A DNA stretch of 64,000 bases from Bacteroidales bacterium (GCA_910575545.1 CAJTFH010000002.1:1-64000), one strand, 5' to 3'; positions 54,101 to 62,721 are shown, counted from the stretch's first letter. A program made the numbers and translations. The notes: a model not told the origin generated them from the letters alone.

Positions 54101-55653
54101 TTTTCGGCACGTTCAAACAGATTGACCTTGAGGGGGATGTCTGCGCACACGACCTGCGGCTAAAAATCAATTTCACCAACACATATTACACGGCTTCGGA
54201 TTCGGTGCATTTCCGCCCCGGCCTGATTGACCTTGACGGCATACGCATCAAGGATTCCGAGGGGCATACGGCGAGGTTGAACGGTTGGCTGAGACATGAA
54301 TTTTTCAAAAATCCGACATTTGAATTCAGCGTGACAGGAGCCCGCAATTTCCTGTCGTATAATGAAACCGCGCGTGATAATCCTCTTTGGTATGGAAAAA
54401 TCTATGGCGACGGTTCGGTGTTTGTCAAAGGGCGTCCGGGGGTGGTTGACATATCGGTTGATATGGCAACAGCTCCGAAATCAACTTTCACATTTGTGTT
54501 GTCGGACCAGGAAGTGGCCGATGAATATTCATTCCTGACATTCCGCGACAAGAACCGCATTGAAGCCGAGCTTACGGATACGCTTACGTTGGAGCGCGAC
54601 ACGTCGATGGATCTGGTGAACCGGCTCCGCGCCCGCAATGATGCGGCTGAAAGCGGTGAGTCGTCGGACTATAACCTGTCGTTCCAGATGCGTGTGACCC
54701 CTGAAGCCCAGATTAACCTGGTGATGGATCCTGTGGGTGGCGACAGAATCAGGGCATATGGCAGCGGGCATCTGCGCATGGATTACGGGTCGGCCAACAA
54801 CGATTTGAAGATGTATGGCACATACACTCTTGAGCGTGGCAATTACAATTTCACATTGCAAGACATTATAATCAAGGAGTTCACAATCAAGCCCGGCAGT
54901 TCTATCGCATTCCAGGGTGACCCGTATTCGGCGCAATTGAACATCCATGCGGCATATGCGCTTAATGCCAATCTCAGCGACCTTGATGAGTCGTTTCTTC
55001 AGGATAAGGATTTGAACCGCACCAATGTGCCGGTTCATGCGGTGCTGAATGTGACCGGCGACATGCGCCAGCCTGAGATAGCTTTCGACCTGGAGTTTCC
55101 GACGCTGACCACCGATATCTACCGCAAGGTGCGCTCCATAATCAGCACCGACGACATGATGAACCGGCAGATAATCTATCTGCTTGCCCTCAACAGGTTC
55201 TATACACCTGAATATATGGCATCTACCACCAAGGGTAATGAGCTTGTGTCGGTGGCGTCGTCGACAATTTCGTCGCAGTTAAGCAATCTGCTGGGGCAGA
55301 TTTCCGACAACTGGAATATCGCTCCGACATTCCGCAGCGACCGTGGCGACTTTTCTGATGTGGAGGTTGATGTAGCCTTGTCGTCGAGGTTGCTCAACAA
55401 CCGTTTGCTGTTCAATGGCAACTTCGGCTACCGAGATAACTCGATGAATACATCGCAGTTTGTTGGTGATTTCGATTTGGAATATCTTCTCGACCGGGGT
55501 GGTATGTGGCGCCTGAAAGCCTACAACCGCTATAACGACCAAAACTATTACTTGCGCACCGCTCCGACCACACAGGGGGTGGGAGTTGTGTTGAAACGCG
55601 ATTTCAACAGTTTCTTCTCGTTTCTACGGGCGTTCAGGAAGAAGAAGCCGTAA
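51178..55653 (+). CDS. TamB-type translocation/assembly protein
   Basis: About 1491 residues from a GTG at 51178 (MKTVYRVLRSVLVS...). A GTG at 51103 would add 25 polar residues before the membrane anchor. The signal anchor is SAICLLVLVPGLLFVALSV. A very long beta-helical groove of AsmA-like repeats follows, with many N-L-x-G, V-x-A-x-L and L-x-G-x-V strands. The C-terminal TamB domain contains YRKVRSIISTDDMMNRQIIY, SSTISSQLSNLLGQ and LDRGGMWRLKAYNRYND, with the end at FLRAFRKKKP. TamB-class proteins are now seen as lipid bridges between inner and outer membranes. A TATCTTCG element just before the GTG suggests a near-leaderless transcript. Confidence 0.88.
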   Translation: MKTVYRVLRSVLVSAICLLVLVPGLLFVALSVSPVQRRIASVCEKELSSLLDCRVTVGGLGIVPFNRVVLRNVSVETTPGDTALTVRRLGAGVRLFSLISDDPITVNYVELNGLDLRLMRDSASAPLNIQCVIDALSPKDRNKPPSRFDLRINTIMLRSSSVSYDVMSEPAAEAFSPSHLKVMNLRADMRIPRLKNDDFCISIKRMGFSERSGFSLTNLTGEVDLSADSLATRNVNVILPNSSLSLADFMLPLKGLPSISDRLRHGGWRLALESGSYVTPSDLSAFMPQLERFDARLVFDRLSAWGNLDDLSSSIKLSYGTGLALSLSGRVADLSRDNRVAKVDELSLRGTGESVAEIVSAFTRLSHNDAAMMARLGGVTLDATAEMRGSRGFFDGALHTAVGSADLVADGVFVSPERFSADVTLATEDFIDIAALTGNPAIGGVEGDVEAKISRSGRRWAGSADMELDRLMLKGYTYLAAKAHAELDNGMLTASASIDNPDLEFALQGAYSLTPGLKHITLSGDVGRFVPSNLNLWGRFPGGDITGKIDVALEGETFGHMDGYATLSGWKLAIPGGGVLPLDNFTMTSSRDHIAVRSDYIDGELRGRYDFRHLPKAMEGVLAHVFPSLASEAGDVKNREDFNDFRYSFTLKPTESIAEFFKLPVSVVYPAQINGVVNEPEGDVAFNLSAPFLRNGSKLIEDTRMSAFVSGSENSASFDLSTVAPTKNGPLSLMVQSVGGGDEFDTDISWKISRDKAYQGNVAATTRFARNDDGVLLTDIGLQRSYLTFNDSTWTVNPASIRLAGLDRIDIRGIDVHRSDQFVKIEGGVSSSPLSLLMVDLRNFNLDYLFESLGIDKVMIGGDATGTFYASRLLSKEPMIETPGLSVKAISYNKTVIGDAVVKSRWDTETRGITLAAAISQEGGRSSFVDGAIYPLNDSLDITFTVDHANVGFMRPYMEAFASDISGRASGRARIFGTFKQIDLEGDVCAHDLRLKINFTNTYYTASDSVHFRPGLIDLDGIRIKDSEGHTARLNGWLRHEFFKNPTFEFSVTGARNFLSYNETARDNPLWYGKIYGDGSVFVKGRPGVVDISVDMATAPKSTFTFVLSDQEVADEYSFLTFRDKNRIEAELTDTLTLERDTSMDLVNRLRARNDAAESGESSDYNLSFQMRVTPEAQINLVMDPVGGDRIRAYGSGHLRMDYGSANNDLKMYGTYTLERGNYNFTLQDIIIKEFTIKPGSSIAFQGDPYSAQLNIHAAYALNANLSDLDESFLQDKDLNRTNVPVHAVLNVTGDMRQPEIAFDLEFPTLTTDIYRKVRSIISTDDMMNRQIIYLLALNRFYTPEYMASTTKGNELVSVASSTISSQLSNLLGQISDNWNIAPTFRSDRGDFSDVEVDVALSSRLLNNRLLFNGNFGYRDNSMNTSQFVGDFDLEYLLDRGGMWRLKAYNRYNDQNYYLRTAPTTQGVGVVLKRDFNSFFSFLRAFRKKKP

Positions 55654-55661
55654 GTCGTAAG

Positions 55662-55799
55662 TCAGAAGTCTGGTGTGTGTTGTCCCCAGGTTTTGTTTGG
55701 GGATGGCCCCATGATGAATTCCATTGAGCCTCCGGCTGTTATGTCGGAGCGGGAGATGAATGGGCTGTCATAGGGCTGCCCGCGATGTGGCTGTCGCAT
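55662..55799 (-). pseudogene. GH92 alpha-mannosidase C-terminal stub
   Basis: The short frame reads MRQPHRGQPYDSPFIS, then RSDITAGGSMEFIMGPSPNK and TWGQHTPDF. The block Gly-x-Pro-x-Asp-x-P-x-I ... GG-x-M-x-F-x-M-G-P-x-P-N-K-x-W is the very C-terminus of GH92 exo-alpha-mannosidases. The rest of a roughly 740-residue enzyme is absent; upstream DNA to 55970 has no further homology. It ends nine bases from the convergent TamB stop. A TATCTTTG element at 55859-55852 could give it a transcript. The identification is by motif recall. Confidence 0.7.
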
Positions 55800-55970
55800 C
55801 TCCTCCGATCCTTTGCCGAGCGTGGGTATCTAAGGCAGAGCCAAAGATAGAAAAAATCGGGTTATCGGAGAAAATTTGTGTTTTTTAGGGTGGGTAATAT
55901 GGTGGGAAATGACTACCTTTGCGGTGTTGAATAAGAGTAAAAAAGGTTTATCAATTAGATTCTGCCGACT

Positions 55971-56624
55971 ATGAAACAACTTGAATTTCTCCTTGCTGAA
56001 AAACTGCTGAAAGCCAGCGCTATAAAGCTCCAGCCTGACAATCCTTTCACATGGGCGTCGGGGTGGACATCACCTATCTACACCGATAACCGCTGCACGC
56101 TTTCTTATCCGCAGATAAGGACATTTATCAAAACCGAGCTTTGCCGGATTATTCTGGAGAATTTCGAGATGCCCGATGTGATTGCAGGAGTGGCTACCGG
56201 GGCTATTGCCCAAGGTGCTCTCGTGGCTGATGCGTTGGGTCTGCCCTATGTTTATGTGCGCTCTACCCCAAAAGACCACGGCCTTGAGAACCTCATTGAG
56301 GGAAATATCAGCCCGGGTCAGAAGGTGATGGTTATCGAAGACCTCATTTCAACCGGTAAGAGCAGCCTCAAAGCCGCAGAGGCTATCCGCCTGGCCGGTG
56401 GTGACGTTATCGGAATGGTGGCTATGTTCACCTACGGTTTCCCCGTCGCACGTAAGTGCTTTGAAGAGGCCGGTATCCGCCTTATGACACTGAGCAACTA
56501 CGATGCCTTGCTGAAAGTTGCTCTTGAGACCGGATTTATCGGCCAGAAAGATATCGCCACGTTGCAGAAATGGAGCGAAGACCCTCAGAACTGGGCTCCT
56601 TACAGCGACAAATCCATTGAGTAA
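55971..56624 (+). CDS. pyrE: orotate phosphoribosyltransferase
   Basis: 217 residues. It makes orotidine 5'-phosphate from orotate and PRPP. The PRPP loop VMVIEDLISTGKSSLKAAEA, the substrate region FTWASGWTSPIYTDNR, and VATGAIAQGALVADALGLPYVYVRSTPKDHG are all diagnostic. A TACCTTTG -7 element lies at 55914-55921 without a clear -33 box. A terminator follows at 56711. Confidence 0.97.
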   Translation: MKQLEFLLAEKLLKASAIKLQPDNPFTWASGWTSPIYTDNRCTLSYPQIRTFIKTELCRIILENFEMPDVIAGVATGAIAQGALVADALGLPYVYVRSTPKDHGLENLIEGNISPGQKVMVIEDLISTGKSSLKAAEAIRLAGGDVIGMVAMFTYGFPVARKCFEEAGIRLMTLSNYDALLKVALETGFIGQKDIATLQKWSEDPQNWAPYSDKSIE

Positions 56625-56710
56625 CTGCTCAAAGAAAAACGGCTCCCGTCAAGATATAAATATAACCGGTGTCTGGTGCCCCGGGAGGTATCGGCCCGAC
56701 TTAACTGCTG

Positions 56711-56756
56711 AAAACTCTCCCTACGGTAAAAGTGTTTTATCGTAGGAGAGTTTTTT
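56711..56756 (+). terminator. terminator after pyrE
   Basis: ACTCTCCCTACGGTAAAA pairs with TTTTATCGTAGGAGAGT (one bulge, one G-T pair), followed by six T at 56751-56756. It separates pyrE from the SRPBCC gene. Confidence 0.85.
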
Positions 56757-56780
56757 AATGATAACTGACAACTGAAAATA

Positions 56781-57203
56781 ATGGCAACTTATAAAAGCAC
56801 CCCGAAAAAAATCCAGCGCTCGGCTGAAGACCTGTTCGACACGTTCAGCGATTTCACTAATTTGCAGAATTCGCTTGATAACCTGACCGACGAACAGCGC
56901 AAGCAGATAGGTGATGTGCATTTCACCTCTGATTCAATCAGCATAGTGACCCCGCAGGTGGGCGAAATCGAATTCCATGTAACGGAGCGCCAACGCCCCG
57001 GCCGCCTGGTGTTCGGCACTAAATCGTCGCCTGTGCCCATGAAAATGGAGCTTGACATAAAACCTTTGGGTGGCGACTTTTCAGAAGTCACAAGCCAGAT
57101 CGATGTTGAGATTCCCGCCATGCTCCGTCCGTTGGTCGGCCCTCAGCTTCAGAAAGCCGCCGACAAGTTCGGTGAACTGATTGCCGGATTGAGCAGGAAC
57201 TGA
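56781..57203 (+). CDS. SRPBCC-fold (START-like) protein
   Basis: 140 residues, no signal peptide. Strand-helix order: YKSTPKKIQRSAEDLFDTFSDF, then the helix NLTDEQRKQI, strands DSISIVTPQVGEIEFHVTERQ and PVPMKMELDIKPLGG, TSQIDVEIPAMLRPLVGPQL and the long C-terminal helix AADKFGELIAGL. This is the SRPBCC layout seen in polyketide-cyclase/START relatives with a hydrophobic cavity. Ligand unknown. Confidence 0.85.
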   Translation: MATYKSTPKKIQRSAEDLFDTFSDFTNLQNSLDNLTDEQRKQIGDVHFTSDSISIVTPQVGEIEFHVTERQRPGRLVFGTKSSPVPMKMELDIKPLGGDFSEVTSQIDVEIPAMLRPLVGPQLQKAADKFGELIAGLSRN

Positions 57204-57236
57204 TATTGGGAAAAGTACTTCCAGAAGTAGAATTGG

Positions 57237-57338
57237 GATGGTGTGTCGGAATTTTTCATATCTGTAGGGTCGCGACAGTCGGCGACCCTGCAGAATGATG
57301 CGTCTGATATAAACGATGTTGAATTTTGACATACCCTC
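57237..57338. repeat. palindromic intergenic repeat (core C)
   Basis: The outer arms GGTGTGTCGGAATT (57240-57253) and AATTTTGACATACC (57322-57335) are complementary with three mismatches. Inside is a hairpin TGTAGGGTCGC/GCGACCCTGCA (57263-57292), the same motif as the large palindrome after parB. This copy links the two repeat types in one element. It lies in a 201-base gap between an SRPBCC gene and a lipoprotein gene. Confidence 0.75.
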
Positions 57339-57404
57339 TACGTGTGGACGGGTTACGGTTGGGATGATGGTTGGCATATGCCTGTGTCGTTTTGCATATG
57401 AACT

Positions 57405-57902
57405 ATGGAACTGAATTGGAAATTTGGTGTTTCATTGATAGCCGGATTGTTGATGCTGGCGGCTTGTAATCATGTAGATGACAAGCGCACGCCCCCTGCG
57501 CCGGTGTGGATTTCGTTTAACACCGAGCATGACTGGACTGAATACGGCACTCCCGGAGCTCTCGACCACAAGACGTTTATAAAGGGGGTGACAGTGCCTG
57601 GCGGACTGCCGCAGACGGCACTGATGCAGACCGGTTTTGGGGGGGTACTCCTTGTGGGCGACATAAACGGCGATCCGGTGGCTTATGATCTCGCTTGCCC
57701 TGTTGAAAACTCCAAGGATGTGATTATCAAGGTCGACGGCGATACAAATGATGCATATTGCCCGAAATGCCGCAGCCGGTATGCGATATTTTCCAATTAC
57801 GGGCATCCCCTGTCTGGCCCTGCGTCTGAATCAGACTACGGACTAACTAAATATTGGGTAGGCCCCGGCCCTAACGGGGAGTTCAGGGTGATTACCCGAT
57901 AA
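57405..57902 (+). CDS. Rieske-like lipoprotein without the histidine ligands
   Basis: 165 residues. The lipobox LMLAAC is followed by a beta-rich domain. Two cysteine sites sit where a Rieske protein has Cys-x-His and Cys-x-x-His: YDLACPVE and DAYCPKCRSRYAIF, followed by GHPLSGPA. The His residues are replaced, so a normal [2Fe-2S] Rieske cluster is unlikely. A zinc ribbon-like site or no metal is more likely. It lies upstream of a DEAD-box gene in the same direction (about 65-base gap). Confidence 0.7.
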   Translation: MELNWKFGVSLIAGLLMLAACNHVDDKRTPPAPVWISFNTEHDWTEYGTPGALDHKTFIKGVTVPGGLPQTALMQTGFGGVLLVGDINGDPVAYDLACPVENSKDVIIKVDGDTNDAYCPKCRSRYAIFSNYGHPLSGPASESDYGLTKYWVGPGPNGEFRVITR

Positions 57903-57967
57903 AATGGGTAGCTGGAGGATTGTCGGGGGGATGCTCGTTGTAGGATGGGATTATAGCGACTTGTTTT

Positions 57968-59278
57968 ATGGAGACGAAAATTATACTGGAGCGTTTGCGC
58001 GAGCGCCACAATATCACCGCGCTGAATGAGATGCAGCAGCTTATGGCCGGAACCGATGCCAGTAAGTTGATTCTGCTGTCGCCCACAGGTTCGGGAAAGA
58101 CTGCTGCGTTTGCGATACGTCTGCTGAGATTCCTGCAGCCGTCGTCGGGGCGTGTGCAGGCGGTTATCATGGCTCCCGCGCGCGAGCTGGTGCTCCAGAT
58201 TGCCGATGTTATCCGGCCTGTGGCTGCAGGGTTGAAGACGGTGGCATTTTATGGGGGGCATTCCATGGCCGATGAGGTCAATTCAATGTCGGTTGTGCCA
58301 GACATAATAGTTTCCACTCCGGGGCGCCTTCTCGACCATATCAGGCGCGGCACAGTCGATGTGGGTGGCGTGGATGCTTTGGTGCTTGACGAGTATGACA
58401 AATCTCTCGAACTCGGTTTCCTCGATGAGATGAAGCGTATTGCCAAGCGCATGAGAAGCCTGAAAATGATTCTCCTGACTTCGGCAACTCCTTTGGCAGA
58501 AATGCCCGATTTCATAGCGATGCAGGGGGCCGAGGTTGTGGATTTCTCAGGCAAAGGGGAGCGCAGCCGCTTGCAGATTGCGAAGGTCGATTCGCCGGAG
58601 CGCGACAAGCTGGCCACGCTTGCCGACCTGCTGAGGTCGTTGCCCAACGGACGTGCGCTGGTGTTTGTCAACCACCGTGAGAGTGCTGAAAGGGTTTATG
58701 GTTACCTGCGTCGTGAGCATTTTCCCGTCGGGCTTTACCATGGCGGCCTGGAGCAGCGTGAACGCCAGCTGGCAGTTGACCTCCTCAACAACGGGACGAC
58801 CCCTATCCTGGTGTCGACTGATCTTGGGGCGCGGGGGCTTGACATAGATGATGTGAACTACGTTATCCATTACCATATGCCGCTGTCGGCTGAAAGCTGG
58901 ACCCATCGCAACGGGCGTACTGCCCGCATGGGAGCGTCGGGCACGGCCTATGTGATAATCGCCGATGAGGAAAATATACCGGAATATGTTGACTGGCAAC
59001 GTGACTACAACCCGAAATCAGCGGCAGCCGACGGTTTCCGCAGCGATGTGGCAACGTTGTATCTGAATGCCGGAAAGAAGGAAAAAATCTCGCGCGGTGA
59101 CATAGTGGGCTATCTGATTCAGAAAGGAGGACTCACAAAAGAGCAGGTTGGGAAAATCGTTGTCAACGACCACAGCGCTATCGTGGCGGTTCCCCGGCAG
59201 ATGGCCTCGCAGCTTGTTGAAATACTCGCTCCTTATAAGTTGAAAAACACCAAAGTCAGAATCAGCTTATTGAAATAA
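57968..59278 (+). CDS. DEAD-box-family RNA helicase with DEYD motif II
   Basis: 436 residues. Motif I SPTGSGKTAAF, Ia APARELVLQ, Ib STPGRLLDH, II LVLDEYDKSLELGF (Tyr in place of Ala), III TSATP, IV VFVNHRESAE, V STDLGARGLDIDDV, VI HRNGRTARMG. The C-terminal domain (SRGDIVGYLIQKGGLTKEQVGKIVV ... VPRQMASQLVEIL) is a short DbpA-type RNA-binding domain. It is distinct from the 606-residue helicase at 17326. Possibly ribosome assembly. Confidence 0.92.
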   Translation: METKIILERLRERHNITALNEMQQLMAGTDASKLILLSPTGSGKTAAFAIRLLRFLQPSSGRVQAVIMAPARELVLQIADVIRPVAAGLKTVAFYGGHSMADEVNSMSVVPDIIVSTPGRLLDHIRRGTVDVGGVDALVLDEYDKSLELGFLDEMKRIAKRMRSLKMILLTSATPLAEMPDFIAMQGAEVVDFSGKGERSRLQIAKVDSPERDKLATLADLLRSLPNGRALVFVNHRESAERVYGYLRREHFPVGLYHGGLEQRERQLAVDLLNNGTTPILVSTDLGARGLDIDDVNYVIHYHMPLSAESWTHRNGRTARMGASGTAYVIIADEENIPEYVDWQRDYNPKSAAADGFRSDVATLYLNAGKKEKISRGDIVGYLIQKGGLTKEQVGKIVVNDHSAIVAVPRQMASQLVEILAPYKLKNTKVRISLLK

Positions 59279-59306
59279 ATCGGCGAATTGAAAGAAAATT
59301 GCATAC

Positions 59307-60305
59307 CTATAACCGCGAGAAGCGGCGGATGCCGCGCAGGTAGTAGGCGGTGAGGATGTTGCGTCGGCAGATGGGGGAGCGGAGCAAGTTGACAGATGGA
59401 TGGATGGTGTAGCTGCGGCGCATACGGCGGAAATCGCGGTGGGCTTTCAGGATGGCGTTGGCGTTGTCGAAATCGAAAGTCGCCATGAATTTCAGCCAGG
59501 CGAGGGTGTCGAGCAGACGGCGGCGGAGCAGAGTTGGGCGCAGGTCGGCCTGAGGCAGGTTTTTGTGGAGCAAAAGCAGGTTGTTGCGGAAATTCAGATA
59601 TGTTTTGCGGGGATTAGATGCCGGAAGGCTGCCTCCGCCCAGGTGGTAGACACGGCTTTGCGGCACGGCCACTATTCCGCTGCCGTTCAGATGTATGCGC
59701 CAGCACAGGTCGATTTCCTCCATGTGGGCGAAAAAGCGGCTGTCGAGCCCTCCTACACGTTGATAAAGCTCAGTGCGCACCATCAGCGCCGCCCCTGTTG
59801 CCCAAAAGACGGGTATGACGGAATCATATTGCCCTTTGTCGTCTTCGACCGATGAGAAGATGCGTCCCCGGCAGTAGGGGTAGCCGTTTCGGTCGATGAA
59901 TCCGCCGCAAGCCCCGGCATATTCAAATTTCCCTTTGTCTGCCACGCTCAGTATTTTTGGCTGGCAAGCTCCGATGTGGCTGTCGGCGCGCATGGCTTCA
60001 TAAAGCGGTTCAATCCATCCCGGAGGGGTTTCTACGTCGGAGTTGAGCAGCAAGGTGTATTCCCGGGCGGCAATGGCGATGGCTCGGTTATAGCCTTCGG
60101 CGAAACCGTGGTTTTCGGTGAAACGGATTACTTCAACTCCGGGAAATTCCGATGCGAGCACTTCGAGGGAATTGTCGGTGCTGCCATTGTCGGCCACTAT
60201 CACGTCGGCAATGTCAGGGTTGGTGTTTGCCACTACCGAGGGGAGGTAGCGCCTCAGGAGTGCGGCTCCGTTCCAGTTCAGTATTATTACGGCTACAGGT
60301 TTCAT
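59307..60305 (-). CDS. family 2 glycosyltransferase
   Basis: 332 residues. GT-A fold: VAVIILNWNGAALLRRYLPS, VIVADNGSTDNSLEVL, NHGFAEGYNRAIAIA, LLLNSDVETPPGW with the metal-binding Asp-x-Asp-type site, FWATGAALMVRTELY and FFAHMEEIDLCWRIHLNG. This is the rhamnosyltransferase-like (WcaA/RfbN) subgroup with no transmembrane segment. It starts inside the stop of the acyltransferase (TGATG overlap), so it is probably translationally coupled. The acceptor is unknown; cell-envelope glycan is likely. Confidence 0.92.
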   Translation of the reverse strand: MKPVAVIILNWNGAALLRRYLPSVVANTNPDIADVIVADNGSTDNSLEVLASEFPGVEVIRFTENHGFAEGYNRAIAIAAREYTLLLNSDVETPPGWIEPLYEAMRADSHIGACQPKILSVADKGKFEYAGACGGFIDRNGYPYCRGRIFSSVEDDKGQYDSVIPVFWATGAALMVRTELYQRVGGLDSRFFAHMEEIDLCWRIHLNGSGIVAVPQSRVYHLGGGSLPASNPRKTYLNFRNNLLLLHKNLPQADLRPTLLRRRLLDTLAWLKFMATFDFDNANAILKAHRDFRRMRRSYTIHPSVNLLRSPICRRNILTAYYLRGIRRFSRL

Positions 60306-61234
60306 CAGCTTATTTTAGTGCCGTTGTCGGCGAATGTGACTTTGTTCTTCCATCGTTTGTGGGTCCACAGCCATATTGCCGGGTCGGCTTCGATTGTCTG
60401 CTGCAGCAGGGATATGTAGCGGTCGGTTATGGCAAATTCGGGGAGTTGCGCCGGATTGTCGGTTATGAGCCTTGTCTTGATGCGGTAGTGGCCGCGCGAT
60501 GTTTTGTGCATATCCCAGTAGACCACAGCGGCGTTGAGGCGTCGCGCCACGGTTTCTGTACCGGTTATCACTGCTGTGGGGTGGTTGAGGAATCTCACTA
60601 CATGCACTGTGTCGCCGTGGCTTGGCTTCTGGTCGCTCATAAAGCCGGTCATGGTTGCGATGCCCTGTTTCTTATAGCGTAGAAGGTCAAGGAAAGCCAT
60701 CCGTTTTGTCAGCGACACGGATCCGAAACGGCTTCGCAGACGCAGCATCAGTGCATCCATCCATTTGTTGCGCAACGGACGGTAGATCTGGCAGAAAGAC
60801 ACCGACGCGTCTTGGCGGAAACGGCTCCACAGGGTCAGCGAGGGCGCCCATTCCCAGTTGCCACAGTGGGAAAAATAGGCCACTACGTGACGGCCTTGGG
60901 CGAGGTAGCTGTCGGTTATTTCAGTGCCCTCAAACACCATGCGGCGTTGCATCTCCCGGTCGGAGATGTTGAGCAGTTTCACTGTTTCCACAACATTGTC
61001 GGTGAAATTGCGGTAGAATAGCCGCGCGATATGCTTGATTTCTTTCGGGCTTTTTTCCGGGAATGATTCGGTGAGGTTCTTTTTTACTGTGGAACGCCTG
61101 TAGCCCGCGATGTAATAGATGATTATAAACGCTACATCGCTCAACCGGTAGAGCACCCACAGCGGCATGGCGGCCATTGCTTTCAGCCCCCACATTGCAA
61201 TCCGGTGTTTCAGAGGTTCTTTTCCGTTTGGCAT
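60305..61234 (-). CDS. lysophospholipid/lipid A acyltransferase family protein (LpxL/HtrB-like)
   Basis: About 309 residues from ATG 61234; a TTG at 61255 overlapping the mtaB stop is an alternative. The N-terminal hydrophobic helix is MAAMPLWVLYRLSDVAFIIIYYIAG. The catalytic block is YFSHCGNWEW (His-x4-Glu), followed by YRPLRNKWMDALML and the GFMSDQKPS segment, typical of late acyltransferases that add secondary acyl chains to lipid A. Inner membrane, cytoplasmic face. Middle gene of the mtaB operon. Confidence 0.9.
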   Translation of the reverse strand: MPNGKEPLKHRIAMWGLKAMAAMPLWVLYRLSDVAFIIIYYIAGYRRSTVKKNLTESFPEKSPKEIKHIARLFYRNFTDNVVETVKLLNISDREMQRRMVFEGTEITDSYLAQGRHVVAYFSHCGNWEWAPSLTLWSRFRQDASVSFCQIYRPLRNKWMDALMLRLRSRFGSVSLTKRMAFLDLLRYKKQGIATMTGFMSDQKPSHGDTVHVVRFLNHPTAVITGTETVARRLNAAVVYWDMHKTSRGHYRIKTRLITDNPAQLPEFAITDRYISLLQQTIEADPAIWLWTHKRWKNKVTFADNGTKIS

Positions 61235-61251
61235 CAGGCAGTTTCGGTTTA

Positions 61252-62604
61252 TCAAGGGTTGACATCAAGCTCGGCCCGGATGTGGGAGTCGCCCATCTCC
61301 GTTGGTATGATTGACAGCAGCCGTGCATTGACGATATGGTTGTCGAGGTGTTGGGGCGCGTTGATTTCAACGCGCAGGTAGTTGTCTGTGAAACCACCCA
61401 TCGGCTCCCCTTCGCGGCTGTGTTCGAGCAGCACGGGGCGGGAAGTCCCGAGAAAAGATGATGCGAAATCATGCATCTTCCTTTCAGAAATCTTCAGCAT
61501 TGTGTTGACGCGCCGGTGTTTCTCCTCCTGGCTAACGGTATGGCTTATTTCGAGGGCTTTGGTTCCGGGTCGCTCAGAGTATGGGAATATGTGGAGGCGG
61601 CTTATGGGGAGTGACTCTACAAATTCGGCCGAGCGGAGGAATTCGTTGTCGGTTTCGCCACGTGCGCCCACAATGAGGTCAACCCCGATAAATGCATGGG
61701 GCATGAGTTCTTTGATGCGGGCGATTTTCTCGCGGAAGAGGGCGGTGTCGTAGTGGCGGTGCATAAGCTGCAGAACAGCATCGGAACCGCATTGCAAAGG
61801 GATGTGGAAGTGGGGCATGAAGGCGCGTGAACCGGCGCAGAACTCAATGATTTCATCGGTCAGCAGGTTCGGCTCGATCGACGATATGCGGTAGCGCTCT
61901 ATCCCGTCTACCCGGTCGAGCTGTCGGATAAGGTCGAGGAAATTCTCTTTCCTGCCGGTTTCCGGAACACTTCTTTTGCCGAAATCGCCGATGTTGACGC
62001 CGGTTATTACAATCTCTTTACCCCCTTCTTCAGCGGTTTTGCGGGCTTGCTCCACCATTGAGGCCACAGACCCGGAGCGGCTGCGTCCGCGCGCGGCGGG
62101 AATGGTGCAGTAGGTGCACCAGTAGTCGCATCCGTCTTGCACTTTCAGGAAATAGCGAGTGCGGTCACCCCGTGAGCATGAGGGGGTGAATGTGCGTATA
62201 TCTTTGGCGGGTGTGATATGGTTCTGAGGGGTGTGTTCTGCAATCCATTTGCGCAGGAAGGCGGTCAGCTCCCCTTTGCGGTCGTTGCCGGCGACGATTG
62301 CCACACCTTCGATTTCCGCAACTTCAGCAGGTTTCAACTGGGCGTAGCAGCCGGTGACGAGTATGTCGGCTTGAGGATAGCGGCGATGGAAAGAGCGGAT
62401 GGTCTGGCGGCATTTCTTGTCGGCCAGTTCGGTGACGCTGCAGGTGTTGACAACTATTATGTCGGGAGTTTCCCCTTCACCGGCGCGCACAATCCCCTCA
62501 TCGGCAAAGGCGCGGGCCACTGTCGATGTCTCTGCGAAGTTGAGTTTGCACCCGAAAGTGTGGAACATCGCCTTGAGGGTGCCGAAAGTGCTGTTATCGA
62601 TCAT
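61252..62604 (-). CDS. mtaB: tRNA t6A37 methylthiotransferase MtaB
   Basis: 450 residues. Radical-SAM methylthiotransferase: N-terminal UPF0004 domain (FHTFGCKLNFAETS, VVNTCSVTELADKKCRQTIR, VTGCYAQL with its three Cys), the radical SAM motif CDYWCTYCTIPAARGR, and a C-terminal TRAM-like region. It converts t6A to ms2t6A at position 37 of some tRNAs. First gene of an operon with an acyltransferase and a glycosyltransferase. Confidence 0.95.
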   Translation of the reverse strand: MIDNSTFGTLKAMFHTFGCKLNFAETSTVARAFADEGIVRAGEGETPDIIVVNTCSVTELADKKCRQTIRSFHRRYPQADILVTGCYAQLKPAEVAEIEGVAIVAGNDRKGELTAFLRKWIAEHTPQNHITPAKDIRTFTPSCSRGDRTRYFLKVQDGCDYWCTYCTIPAARGRSRSGSVASMVEQARKTAEEGGKEIVITGVNIGDFGKRSVPETGRKENFLDLIRQLDRVDGIERYRISSIEPNLLTDEIIEFCAGSRAFMPHFHIPLQCGSDAVLQLMHRHYDTALFREKIARIKELMPHAFIGVDLIVGARGETDNEFLRSAEFVESLPISRLHIFPYSERPGTKALEISHTVSQEEKHRRVNTMLKISERKMHDFASSFLGTSRPVLLEHSREGEPMGGFTDNYLRVEINAPQHLDNHIVNARLLSIIPTEMGDSHIRAELDVNP

Positions 62605-62721
62605 GGGGTGGGGATTGAAGTAAGAAGTGGGTGGAAGTCTGACAAGTCGGCAAGGAGAGGGATAATATCAGTGGAGAGATAGTGGCATATCACATTTAGG
62701 TTATAATATTTTACTTCTTAA

